Assembly: GCF_009363155.1 (NCBI RefSeq)
Contig: NZ_CP045302.1
Location: 3,393,001-3,457,000 of the forward strand
Origin: Azotobacter salinestris
Lineage (GTDB): Bacteria > Pseudomonadota > Gammaproteobacteria > Pseudomonadales > Pseudomonadaceae
Length of the DNA stretch: 64,000 nucleotides
Direction of reading: 5' to 3'
Shown here: piece after piece, positions 43,395 through 51,048 of the stretch
Layout of the letters: each line of letters starts with the position of its first letter
Numbering within the stretch: the first letter of the stretch is position 1
Program-made: the position numbers and the translations under genes
Notes under the pieces: generated by a model
The model's database searches: none
What the model was told of the DNA's origin: nothing
The model's input: the letters and a program-made list of their open reading frames with translations, nothing else

Positions 43395-44702
43395 ATTTCT
43401 GGATTGATACTTGGACGGCTTTGGTCTGACCGCACGAGGGTAGCAACGATCTTCCCGCCGATGCGGCAGTACGTAGTGCATGGCTGACGCATGCAGCTCT
43501 GCCAGGTATTTGGGGATATTGCCCGGATGCCGCAGGGAAAGGCCATTCAGTAACCCCAAGATCGCCCAGGTGCAGGCGGTGAAGCTCATCTCGCAGGGGT
43601 AGATCCCCGGGCAGTGGCGACTCATCTCCAGCATCTGGTAGCGCAGCAGGTTGTAGCCCAGCAGTACTCCCCATCGCTTCTGCTCGATCATCTCCGGCGT
43701 CTTGCTACGCAGCGTGTAGCGGCTGGCCAGCATGCTCTGCTTCATCTCCCGGTAGCCCAGCTCGATTTCCCAGCGCTGACTGTACAAATCGACGATCTCC
43801 TCTGGAGGGAAGCGCAGGGGATCGGTCATCGAGGTCAGGATCTGGCGCACCTTGCCCTTGACCGTCTTGCTCAGGAGGCGCGCCTGCAGGGTTTCCGGCA
43901 GGCCCGGCCATTGCTTTCGCGCTTGCGGCGAGGTCGGCAGACTGACGATGGCATCCTGGCGCCCCAGTCGGTGAATGACTTCATGGCGGGCCCCCTTGCG
44001 CAGCGGAATCAGCCAGTGACGCTGGGTGCCGGCCTGCTGTCAATGGAGCAACAAGCCCTGTGAGTAGAAGCCACGGTCGAACAGGGTCAGCGAGTGATCG
44101 GGCGTAGTGACGACCAGTTGCTCGGCCAGTTCCATCTCATTGCTGTGGTAACCGGCGAAGCTGCTGCTGACCAATAGGTGACTGGTCAGCTCTATCTGGC
44201 ACACCATGCGTATCTGTGGAAAACCGGTATCGCCATGCTGGTTGGTGGAGCTGCCGTAGCGCTCACGGTTCTCCTGCGTATCGGGCGTGCGCCAGCCCAC
44301 CCCATCGACACTGAGCAGGCGTAGCCCCATCCAGGTCGGATGGTTGGCCAAGGCATGCCAGCGCTGCTGCGTCAGCGCGAAGACTTCACGTACAGCCTGG
44401 CTACCCAAGCGCTGACGCCCTTGAACCACAGCGCTGGGGGCCACCAGGGGGCGCTGCCCGGGCAGCATGATGTCCATCTGGTTGACGACATCCCAGGCCG
44501 ACATTCGGCGAAACAGCGGCATGCCGATCACGCACCAGATCATGGACTCCAAAGGCAAGCGGCGCTTGCGCAGGGTAGCTACACCAGCGGTCCCGAAGGC
44601 AGATTTGACCAGGTCGGGGTCAAGCAACTCGCCCAGCCCATCGAGTGCATGGGACGTAGCAGCAATATCGTGAGTGATGGCCAGTGCACGCGAGAGCCGC
44701 AT
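43371..44702 (-). pseudogene. IS4-family transposase interrupted by an in-frame TGA
   Basis: Read from ATG 44702 ([20 protein letters not shown]) to 43371 this is one frame of about 443 codons, the size of IS4 transposase, with a single internal TGA at 44040-44042. Homologues of the context LLLH-stop-QQAGTQRHWLIPLRKGA have an aromatic residue there, so TGG to TGA is likely. DDE elements are on both sides: LLSVDGVGW and [10 protein letters not shown] before the stop, YSQRWEIELGYREMKQ (Y-2-R-3-E-6-K) after it. Without read-through the enzyme is dead. Confidence 0.88.
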
Positions 44703-44737
44703 AAAAAATCCGATGCCTAAAACAGGCATCGGATTTT
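44703..44737 (-). terminator. Hairpin with T-tract immediately before the IS4 transposase start
   Basis: AAAATCCGATGCCT at 44705-44718 pairs perfectly (14 bp) with AGGCATCGGATTTT at 44724-44737. Read on the minus strand the stem is followed by a run of T and then the transposase ATG. It looks like an intrinsic terminator guarding the transposase against outside transcription; such protection is known for several IS elements. Confidence 0.75.
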
Positions 44738-44785
44738 GCTTTCAGCCCATCAAAGGTCAAGGCGACGGCCTTACTAGCCTTTTTT

Positions 44786-45861
44786 AAAGTAATGTCATGC
44801 TGCTGCATATCGGCAGTCCGGGTGGCGAAAAAACGACTTCACCAACTCCGGTAACTTCTGGATTCTACGCAGCGCACCCAGTGCCAACCTCTTCATCTCT
44901 TCCCGGTTCTGCACAAGACGCCTGGACACACTGCGCTTGACGTGCCCCCAGACCTGCTCGTCCGGGTTCAACTGCGGCGAGTACGGCGGCAGATAGAAGA
45001 GTTTCAGGCGCCCCGCCTGTTCTTCGACGAACGCCCTGACCAGCCGGGCCTTGTGCGCCGGATGGCCATCGACGATCACGAAGACCGGCTGCTCGGCACC
45101 GATCAGCAGGCGCTTGAGAAACTCGCGGAACACGCTGGCCGTCACCGTCCCGTCGTGCAGCATGAAGCGGAACTCGCCGCGCGTCCCGACCGCCGACAGC
45201 ATGTTCACCGAGAAGCGTCGGCCGGTCACCTCGACCACCGGCGTTTCCCCCTGCGGTGCCCAGGTCGTGCCGGCATGGTAGTCGGAGCGCAGGCCCGACT
45301 CGTCCGCGAAGTAGATCCTTGCCCCCGCTGCACGGGCCTCGGCCCGAATCGCCGGCCAGGTCTCGTTTTCCCACTGGCGCACCAGCGCCGCATCCTGCTG
45401 CCAGGCGCGATGCAAGGGTTTCTGCGCGGTGAAGCCGAGCAGCTTCATGATCCGGCTCACGGCGGACAGCGACAGCGTCTTGCCGAACTGGCGGCGGATC
45501 AATTCGGCGATCAGCGACAAGGTCCACAGGCCGAACTCGAAACGGTATTGCAGCGGCGAGTGGTCCCGAACGGCCTGTGCCAGCCAGCGCATTTCCTCGG
45601 CACCGATCCTGGGGGGACGTCCGGGAACCGGCTTGGCGAGCAGGGCGTTCTGTCCGCCATTGGCGAAGTCGGACAGCCAGCGAAAGACGCTGCGGATATT
45701 GACGCCGAAGGCGGCCGCCACGCTTTGGACGGTCTGCCCTTCGCGAACGGCCTTGATCGCCTGCTGACGCATGACCTGAAGGGAATGGTGGTCGATTGCT
45801 CGACCGTCGGAGTTTCGTTTGCATTTCATCGGAGTATTATCCCTCAATATGACAATACTTT
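44786..45861 (-). mobile_element. IS630-family insertion sequence nested in IS4
   Basis: AAAGTAATGTCAT at 44786-44798 and ATGACAATACTTT at 45849-45861 are inverted repeats (12 of 13 match). The element of about 1.08 kb has one transposase gene. IS630 elements insert at TA; a TA lies at 45865-45866 and another at 44785-44786, so the exact edges may shift by a few bases. It separates the IS4 transposase from the right IS4 end. Confidence 0.85.
44795..45829 (-). CDS. IS630-family transposase
   Basis: 344 residues from ATG 45829 (MKCKRNSDGRAIDHHSLQ). N-terminal helix-turn-helix (TVQSVAAAFGVNIRSVFRWL, about residues 35-55). The DDE domain is complete: IYFADESGLRSDYH (first D), FVIVDGHPAHKA (second D) and LPPYSPQLNPDEQVWGHVKR (D/E position). 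No frameshift or stop is visible, so it may be active. The stop codon lies within the inverted repeat. Confidence 0.92.
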   Translation of the reverse strand: MKCKRNSDGRAIDHHSLQVMRQQAIKAVREGQTVQSVAAAFGVNIRSVFRWLSDFANGGQNALLAKPVPGRPPRIGAEEMRWLAQAVRDHSPLQYRFEFGLWTLSLIAELIRRQFGKTLSLSAVSRIMKLLGFTAQKPLHRAWQQDAALVRQWENETWPAIRAEARAAGARIYFADESGLRSDYHAGTTWAPQGETPVVEVTGRRFSVNMLSAVGTRGEFRFMLHDGTVTASVFREFLKRLLIGAEQPVFVIVDGHPAHKARLVRAFVEEQAGRLKLFYLPPYSPQLNPDEQVWGHVKRSVSRRLVQNREEMKRLALGALRRIQKLPELVKSFFRHPDCRYAAA

Positions 45862-45889
45862 CGATAAAATTAGTAACTGACCGGCATTA

Positions 45890-45900
45890 GCCGAATCGGC
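45890..45900. repeat. 11-bp target-site duplication of the IS4 element (right copy)
   Basis: GCCGAATCGGC, identical to 43351-43361. The sequence continues GCCTTTTTCGC, the remaining arm of the split terminator. Confidence 0.9.
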
Positions 45901-45924
45901 GCCTTTTTCGCTGGAGGGGGAGGC

Positions 45925-46599
45925 TCAGAACTTGTAGCCCAGGGCGACCATGTAGACCCAGGGGTTGACGTCCACGTCGACGGTGACCTTGCTGTCGTTC
46001 AGGTAGGTGGTGGCCTTGGTCTCGATGTCGATGTAGCGCACTTGGGCGTTGAGCATGAGGGTGTCGGTCAGCATGTAGTCGACACCAACCTGCGCGGCCA
46101 GGCCGATGGAGTTCTGCATGTCCAGGCCGCTGAAGCCCTTGCCCTCGGCCGCCTTGCCCAGTTTGGTCTCGAAGATGTAGGTGTAGTTGATGCCGACCCC
46201 GACGTAGGGCTGGATGGTGGCGTTGGGCGAGAACGGGTAGTAGACCAGGCTGACGGTCGGCGGCAGCTGCTTGAAGTCGCCCAGGCGGCCGTCCAAGTTG
46301 GCCGGAAGGCCCTTGCCCTTCACTTCATGGGTGAAGGGGGTGGCGGCCAGGTATTCGATGCCGACGTGGTCGGTCAGCATGTAGAGGTAGTTCAGACCGA
46401 GCTGGGTATCACTGTCGAGCGTGGCCTTGGTGCCGGACAGCTTGCCTGCGCCGGCGAGGCGGATGTCCTCGCTGTCCTCGCGCGGGTCGACGGTGACCGC
46501 GCCGGCCCGCAGGACGATGTCGCCGCGCTCGTGCGCGGTGGCGTAAGGGGCTGCGAGGGCCAGGGTGACCAGGGAGAGGGCGAACAGTGAGTTGCGCAT
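45925..46599 (-). CDS. oprG: OmpW-family outer membrane protein, OprG-like, copy 1
   Basis: 224 residues. Eight-stranded beta-barrel of the OmpW family, thought to let small hydrophobic molecules or amino acids cross the outer membrane; OprG is the Pseudomonas member. Signal peptide 1-22 (MRNSLFALSLVTLALAAPYATA). The mature part starts HERGDIVLRAGAVTVDP, has SDTQLGLNYLYMLTDHVGIE, and ends with the Phe-terminal VALGYKF of barrel proteins. Except for the signal-peptide codons it is identical to copy 2. Its terminator is split by the IS4 element. An ANR-type promoter lies upstream. Confidence 0.92.
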   Translation of the reverse strand: MRNSLFALSLVTLALAAPYATAHERGDIVLRAGAVTVDPREDSEDIRLAGAGKLSGTKATLDSDTQLGLNYLYMLTDHVGIEYLAATPFTHEVKGKGLPANLDGRLGDFKQLPPTVSLVYYPFSPNATIQPYVGVGINYTYIFETKLGKAAEGKGFSGLDMQNSIGLAAQVGVDYMLTDTLMLNAQVRYIDIETKATTYLNDSKVTVDVDVNPWVYMVALGYKF

Positions 46600-46661
46600 G
46601 GTCTTGCTCCTAAAGGCCCGCGGGTGGTGTCGGCCTTTAATATGTTTGGTTCTTGGAGCTC

Positions 46662-46702
46662 ATATTAGGCTGCTCGTGCCAGGCTGTTTTGATTCAACTC
46701 AA
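46662..46702 (-). promoter_or_regulatory. ANR/FNR-dependent promoter of oprG copy 1
   Basis: On the minus strand a TTGAG-TTGA-ATCAA box (plus-strand 46689-46702) is followed by TAATAT (46667-46662) as the -10. Centre-to-centre distance is 31 bases, which places the box near -41.5, the class II position for FNR-type activators. The start codon is 63 bases further on. oprG is known to be ANR-controlled in P. aeruginosa. Confidence 0.72.
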
Positions 46703-47036
46703 TAAATAATGGCCATTATGTTCATGCCAACTTTTTGGGTATTGGAAGGGTTGTTTGAGGTTGCTTGATTCGCGTCAAGCGGATGGACTGGTTCTGTCGA
46801 GCGGTCTGTTTCGGGGGCTGTTTCTTGACGTGAATCAAGATGAGCCTCGGGCGGATTTCACTGTGCTCCCGGAAAGTTTCGGATGCGCTTGCGTGTAATA
46901 TTCATCGGAAAACTTGCCTAAAGAGGCGTGTTCTTGATCTGTGTCAATGTGGGCGTGAAGCTGCTTGTTGTGAAGGAGGGTGCCGCAGGCGGCTTGTTGT
47001 TGTGCGGATGGGCAGCGCTGGCTGGAGTTGAAAAAG
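46703..47036. other. Intergenic region between the oprG copies with three more ANR/FNR-like palindromes
   Basis: TTGATTCGCGTCAA at 46765-46778, TTGACGTGAATCAA at 46825-46838 and TTGATCTGTGTCAA at 46934-46947 each match TTGAT-N4-ATCAA with one deviation. None has a good -10 at the class II distance on either strand, so they may be distal sites or relics. No gene is recognised here. Confidence 0.55.
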
Positions 47037-47063
47037 AAAAAGGCGCCGAATCGGCGCCTTTTT
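47037..47063 (-). terminator. Intact terminator of oprG copy 2
   Basis: AAAAAGGCGCCGA and TCGGCGCCTTTTT surround a central A. The GC-rich palindrome with A and T tracts on opposite sides can act in both directions. The same sequence behind copy 1 is the IS4 target. Confidence 0.85.
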
Positions 47064-47079
47064 CGCTGGAGGGGGAGGC

Positions 47080-47760
47080 TCAGAACTTGTAGCCCAGGGC
47101 GACCATGTAGACCCAGGGGTTGACGTCCACGTCGACGGTGACCTTGCTGTCGTTCAGGTAGGTGGTGGCCTTGGTCTCGATGTCGATGTAGCGCACTTGG
47201 GCGTTGAGCATGAGGGTGTCGGTCAGCATGTAGTCGACACCAACCTGCGCGGCCAGGCCGATGGAGTTCTGCATGTCCAGGCCGCTGAAGCCCTTGCCCT
47301 CGGCCGCCTTGCCCAGTTTGGTCTCGAAGATGTAGGTGTAGTTGATGCCGACCCCGACGTAGGGCTGGATGGTGGCGTTGGGCGAGAACGGGTAGTAGAC
47401 CAGGCTGACGGTCGGCGGCAGCTGCTTGAAGTCGCCCAGGCGGCCGTCCAAGTTGGCCGGAAGGCCCTTGCCCTTCACTTCATGGGTGAAGGGGGTGGCG
47501 GCCAGGTATTCGATGCCGACGTGGTCGGTCAGCATGTAGAGGTAGTTCAGACCGAGCTGGGTATCACTGTCGAGCGTGGCCTTGGTGCCGGACAGCTTGC
47601 CTGCGCCGGCGAGGCGGATGTCCTCGCTGTCCTCGCGCGGGTCGACGGTGACCGCGCCGGCCCGCAGGACGATGTCGCCGCGCTCGTGCGCGGTGGCGTA
47701 GGGGGCTGCCAGGGCCATGCCGATCAGGGAAAGGGCGAAAAGGGATTTGAACTTGGCCAT
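47080..47760 (-). CDS. OmpW-family outer membrane protein, OprG-like, copy 2
   Basis: 226 residues. The mature barrel (from HERGDIVLRAG to ALGYKF) is identical to copy 1, and the DNA from 47045 to about 47700 appears identical to 45890-46545. The signal peptide is different (MAKFKSLFALSLIGMALAAPYATA), as is the upstream DNA. This pattern suggests an older duplication whose coding part was homogenised by gene conversion. It has its own terminator and ANR-type promoter. Confidence 0.92.
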   Translation of the reverse strand: MAKFKSLFALSLIGMALAAPYATAHERGDIVLRAGAVTVDPREDSEDIRLAGAGKLSGTKATLDSDTQLGLNYLYMLTDHVGIEYLAATPFTHEVKGKGLPANLDGRLGDFKQLPPTVSLVYYPFSPNATIQPYVGVGINYTYIFETKLGKAAEGKGFSGLDMQNSIGLAAQVGVDYMLTDTLMLNAQVRYIDIETKATTYLNDSKVTVDVDVNPWVYMVALGYKF

Positions 47761-47796
47761 GGCGAACTCCCGAAGAAGTATTTGCGTGTTGAGTCG

Positions 47797-47837
47797 ATAT
47801 TAGTAACTCGGAGGTGGCCGGCCTTGACTTGTCTCAA
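47797..47837 (-). promoter_or_regulatory. ANR/FNR-dependent promoter of oprG copy 2
   Basis: Plus-strand TTGACTTGTCTCAA at 47824-47837 with ATATTA at 47797-47802 (minus-strand TAATAT). The centre-to-centre distance is 31 bases, the same as at copy 1. The box matches the FNR consensus less well than copy 1. The start codon lies 37 bases beyond the -10. Confidence 0.68.
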
Positions 47838-48368
47838 TAAAACTATTGGATTCGGTTTTGCCTGGACGAGTGGATGAAAAGTCTTTGTCCACGACCCAGG
47901 GAGCAAGGACTCAAGTCTTGAAGTAAATAATTTTGATAGTCGAGAAAGTTTGCCTGGTAAATAATTCGGGCAACTTTTTGAGAGTGGTTGTCGGTATCGG
48001 GAAGTACCGGCAATCAACTGGCAGGAAAGTAGAGGAAGAGATGTGGCTTGCGGGATCGGGCAAGTCGGAGGTCGAGGCTCATATATTCTTTTAATGGTGA
48101 AGAAGCATAGTGCTTCCGGCTGCGCCCGTGATTGACTTGGCGCAAGAAAAGTTCCGTAGATTTTTTGTTTTCTGAGAAAATTGTGACGCAGGTCACGGGA
48201 GGGGGCGTCCCCCGTTCCAGGCTCAAAGAGCTGCGGCGGTCTGTCGCGGTTTCGGTCGGAGGCCCTTCCCAGAGCCTCGCCAGGGGGCTGCAATGGGTTG
48301 CTTTGGGCGGCTCTTTTGCGGATGATAATGTTTCTCTTTTGTGATGTGCCTTGTCGAGGACGCCCCGT
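47838..48368. other. Intergenic region between oprG copy 2 and the TonB cluster
   Basis: About 530 bases without a supportable gene, more A/T-rich than the flanks. GATGATAATG at 48321-48330, 39 bases before the first TonB-cluster gene, resembles half of a Fur box and also contains a -10-like GATAAT. That would suit iron control of a TonB system but is weak evidence. Confidence 0.4.
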
Positions 48369-49139
48369 ATGAATCCCTATCCCCCCCGTCTGCTGATGGC
48401 TGCCTTGCTGCTGGCCAGCCTGCCGCTGTCGGCGGCGTCGCTGGAGGCTGCGCTGGATGAGAGCCAGCGTCTGGCCGAGGAGGCGAAGGCCTCGCAAAAC
48501 CGTATCGAGGCGCTGGACGACGCCAGCCGGGACATGCTCAACGAGTACCGTACCGCCATCCAGCAGGCCGAGGCCTTGAAGGCCTACAACGCCCAGATGC
48601 GTGAAATGACTGCCGCCCAGAGCAAGGAGCTGTCCGGCTATCAACGGCAGTTGGACGGCATCGAGCACACCCAGCAGGCAATGGCGCCGCAGATGCAGCG
48701 CATGATTCAGGTGCTCGGCGAGTTCATCGCGGCCGATCTGCCGTTCCTCCCCGAGGAGCGCGGTGATCGTCTGGCGCAACTGCAGGAGCTGCTGCCGCAG
48801 CCGGATGTCTCCCTGGCCGAGAAATACCGGCGGATCCTCGAGGCCTACCAGATCGAGAGCGACTATGGCCGCACCCTGGAGGCATGGCGTGGCGAGCTGC
48901 AGGCGGAGGGCGGCCTGCGCAGCGTCGAATTCTTCCGCCTGGGCCGGGTGATGCTTTATTACCAGACCCTCGACGGCCATGAGAGCGGCTGGTGGAACCC
49001 GCAGGCGCGCCGCTGGGAAGTGCTCGATGGCAGTGCCCGTCGCCCGCTCGCCCAGGCCATCGCCATCGCCCGCCAGCAACAGGCCCCTGTTTACCTGCAA
49101 CTGCCCGTCAAGACCCTGGCCCTGGAGGCCAAGCAATGA
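48369..49139 (+). CDS. DUF3450 family periplasmic protein of a TonB cluster
   Basis: 256 residues from ATG 48369. Signal peptide about 1-24 (MNPYPPRLLMAALLLASLPLSAA). Residues about 30-110 predict a long coiled coil (LEAALDESQRLAEEAKASQNRIEAL). The second half contains FFRLGRVMLYYQTLDG and WWNPQARRWEVL, typical of DUF3450. These proteins are encoded next to TtpC-type TonB systems; their exact job is unclear. Its stop overlaps the next start (ATGA), so it is probably the first gene of a six-gene operon. Confidence 0.82.
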   Translation: MNPYPPRLLMAALLLASLPLSAASLEAALDESQRLAEEAKASQNRIEALDDASRDMLNEYRTAIQQAEALKAYNAQMREMTAAQSKELSGYQRQLDGIEHTQQAMAPQMQRMIQVLGEFIAADLPFLPEERGDRLAQLQELLPQPDVSLAEKYRRILEAYQIESDYGRTLEAWRGELQAEGGLRSVEFFRLGRVMLYYQTLDGHESGWWNPQARRWEVLDGSARRPLAQAIAIARQQQAPVYLQLPVKTLALEAKQ

Positions 49140-50482
49140 TTCGTCGTCTCGCTTTCGTCCTTGCCCTGAGTCTGCCGGTCTTCGCCCTGGCGGCGAACAC
49201 CCTGAGTCCCGATCAGTTGCTCGAGCGCATTCGCAGCGAGCGCGCCGCCGAAGTCAGCGCCATGGCCGAGCGGGAAAAGGCCTTCCTCGCCGGGCGTGGC
49301 GAGCAGGCCAGGCTGCTGGCTGCCGCCCGTGCCGAGCTGAATGCGCAGAAGGCCGAAGCCGAGCGCCTGAAGGTCGAATTCGACCGTCAGGCGGCCCAAC
49401 TGGCCGAGCAGGAAAAACAACTGGCCCAGCGCGTCGGCAGTTTCGGCGAGCTGTTCGCCGTGGTTCGCCAGAGTGCCGGGGATGTCGCCGGGCACTGGCA
49501 GGACAGCCTGCTCAATGTGCAGTATCCGGAGCGTCTGGCGCGTCTCAAGGCACTGGCGGAAAGCCGCGCCCTGCCGTCCAGCGAGGATCTGGAGGGCTAC
49601 TGGATGGCTCTGCTCGAGGATCTCGCGGCCAGCGGCCGGGTCGAGCGGGTGGAGCTGCCGGTGGTCGGCGGCGACGGCCGGCAGGTGACCCAGCCGGTGC
49701 TGCGCGTCGGTACCTTCTCCGCCTTCGGCGAAGGTGGCTTCCTGCGCTACGACGCCGATAGCGGCGAGCTGTTGGCGCCGCCACGCCAGCCTGCCGGCGA
49801 CAGTCTGGTGAAAAGCTATCTGCAGAGTGGCGATGCCCTTGCCGCGTTACCCATCGATCCCTCGCGCGGCTCCCTGCTGGCTCAGCTGCAGCGCGAGCCG
49901 GGGCTCTGGGATCGCGTCCAGCACGGCGGTCTGGTCGGCTGGGTGATCCTCGGCCTCGGCGTGCTCGGCCTGTGTCTTGCCGCCTGGCGAATGATCTATC
50001 TCTCCGGTGTGTCGCGCAGCATCAAGGTGCAGCTGCAGGATCTGGGTACGCCGCGCGACGACAACCCGCTCGGCCGGGTGATCGGCGTGCTGGGGCCGAA
50101 GCCGCAGCTGGCCGATCTGGAAACCCTGGAGCTCAAGCTGGACGAGGCGATCCTTCAGGAGACGCCGCCGCTGGAGCGCGGCCAGGGCCTGCTCAAGCTG
50201 TTCAGTGCCGTGGCCCCGCTGCTCGGCCTGCTCGGTACCGTGACCGGCATGATCGTCACCTTCCAGGCCATTACCCAGAGCGGCGGCGGCGATTCGCGGC
50301 TGATGGCCGACGGCATCTCCCAAGCCCTGGTGACTACCGTACAGGGGCTGGTGGTGGCCATTCCGCTGCTGTTCCTGCATGCCCTGCTGGCCAGCCGCAG
50401 CAAGGCGCTGGTCCAGTTGCTGGAGCAGCAGAGCGCCGGCCTGGTCGCCCTGCACCTGTCGGGAGCGCCGCGCCGTGACTGA
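49136..50482 (+). CDS. TtpC-like MotA/TolQ/ExbB proton-channel protein with periplasmic coiled coil
   Basis: 448 residues. Signal peptide 1-20, then a coiled coil at about 25-105 (RSERAAEVSAMAEREKAFLAG), a periplasmic region, and a C-terminal MotA/TolQ/ExbB unit with three helices near 262-285, 360-382 and 400-425 (LGLLGTVTGMIVTFQAI is the signature). Such long ExbB relatives are called TtpC in Vibrio TonB2 systems, where they are needed for transport. It overlaps exbB by 8 bases. It probably joins ExbB/ExbD to use the proton motive force. Confidence 0.87.
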   Translation: MIRRLAFVLALSLPVFALAANTLSPDQLLERIRSERAAEVSAMAEREKAFLAGRGEQARLLAAARAELNAQKAEAERLKVEFDRQAAQLAEQEKQLAQRVGSFGELFAVVRQSAGDVAGHWQDSLLNVQYPERLARLKALAESRALPSSEDLEGYWMALLEDLAASGRVERVELPVVGGDGRQVTQPVLRVGTFSAFGEGGFLRYDADSGELLAPPRQPAGDSLVKSYLQSGDALAALPIDPSRGSLLAQLQREPGLWDRVQHGGLVGWVILGLGVLGLCLAAWRMIYLSGVSRSIKVQLQDLGTPRDDNPLGRVIGVLGPKPQLADLETLELKLDEAILQETPPLERGQGLLKLFSAVAPLLGLLGTVTGMIVTFQAITQSGGGDSRLMADGISQALVTTVQGLVVAIPLLFLHALLASRSKALVQLLEQQSAGLVALHLSGAPRRD

Positions 50483-51020
50483 TCTGCATGCCTACTGGCT
50501 GCGCCTGGTCGACAGCGGTCACGCGCTGCTCGACCTCATGGCTGCGGGCGGGATGGTGATGTGGGCCCTGGCCGGGCTCTGCGTGATCTACTGGACGCTG
50601 GTGTTCGAGCGCCTGTGGTTCATGCACCGGATCTTTCCCCGCTGGGTGGAGGCGCATCGCCAGGCCTGGGAGCAGTTTGATCATCTTTCCGGCACCTGGC
50701 AGCGCTCGGTGCGCACGGCCTGGCTGGCCCAGGCGCAGCATCGGCTGGGCGGTCCCCTGCGCCTGGGCAAGACCCTGGTGGCGCTGTATCCGCTGCTCGG
50801 CCTGCTCGGTACCGTCAGCGGCATGATTGCGGTATTCGACGTACTGGCCATGAGCGGCACCGGCAATCCGCGCGGCATGGCCGCCGGTGTCTGGCAGGCG
50901 ACCCTGCCGACCATGGCCGGCATGGTACTGGCCATCACTGGACTGTTCAGCCTGGCGCGCCTCGAGCGCTCCGCCCGTTTGGCCCTCGAGCAACTGGCCG
51001 ACCAGTTGCGACACGATTGA
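50475..51020 (+). CDS. exbB: ExbB-type biopolymer transport protein
   Basis: 181 residues from GTG 50475 (MTDLHAYWLRLVDSG), overlapping the preceding gene. Three membrane helices with VALYPLLGLLGTVSGMIAVFDV, the MotA/TolQ/ExbB signature, and GVWQATLPTMAGMVLAITGL. Short form, as in Vibrio ExbB2. Part of the stator of the TonB motor. Confidence 0.88.
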   Translation: MTDLHAYWLRLVDSGHALLDLMAAGGMVMWALAGLCVIYWTLVFERLWFMHRIFPRWVEAHRQAWEQFDHLSGTWQRSVRTAWLAQAQHRLGGPLRLGKTLVALYPLLGLLGTVSGMIAVFDVLAMSGTGNPRGMAAGVWQATLPTMAGMVLAITGLFSLARLERSARLALEQLADQLRHD

Positions 51021-51048
51021 GCCCGTTCGTTCTATAGAGAGATTGACG

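Larger units (their letters stand above)
43362..45889 (-). mobile_element. IS4-family insertion sequence carrying a nested IS630-family element
   Basis: Ends TAATGCCAGTCAGTTA (left) and TAACTGACCGGCATTA (right) are inverted repeats matching the known IS4 terminus type TAATGCCGATCAG. An 11-bp direct repeat flanks the element. The total is 2528 bases; without the nested 44786-45861 element it would be about 1.45 kb, the size of IS4. The transposase is on the minus strand and carries a nonsense codon, and its upstream region is split by the IS630 insertion, so it is probably not autonomous. Confidence 0.92.

Noticed and set aside
45925..46599. The tandem oprG as an assembly duplication
   Set aside because: Different upstream DNA, different signal peptides and different terminator fates (one split by IS4) make a simple duplication artefact unlikely, although long reads would settle it.
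46840..47031. 63-codon frame between the oprG copies
   Set aside because: No homology, it overlaps an FNR-like box, and the codon use is not gene-like.
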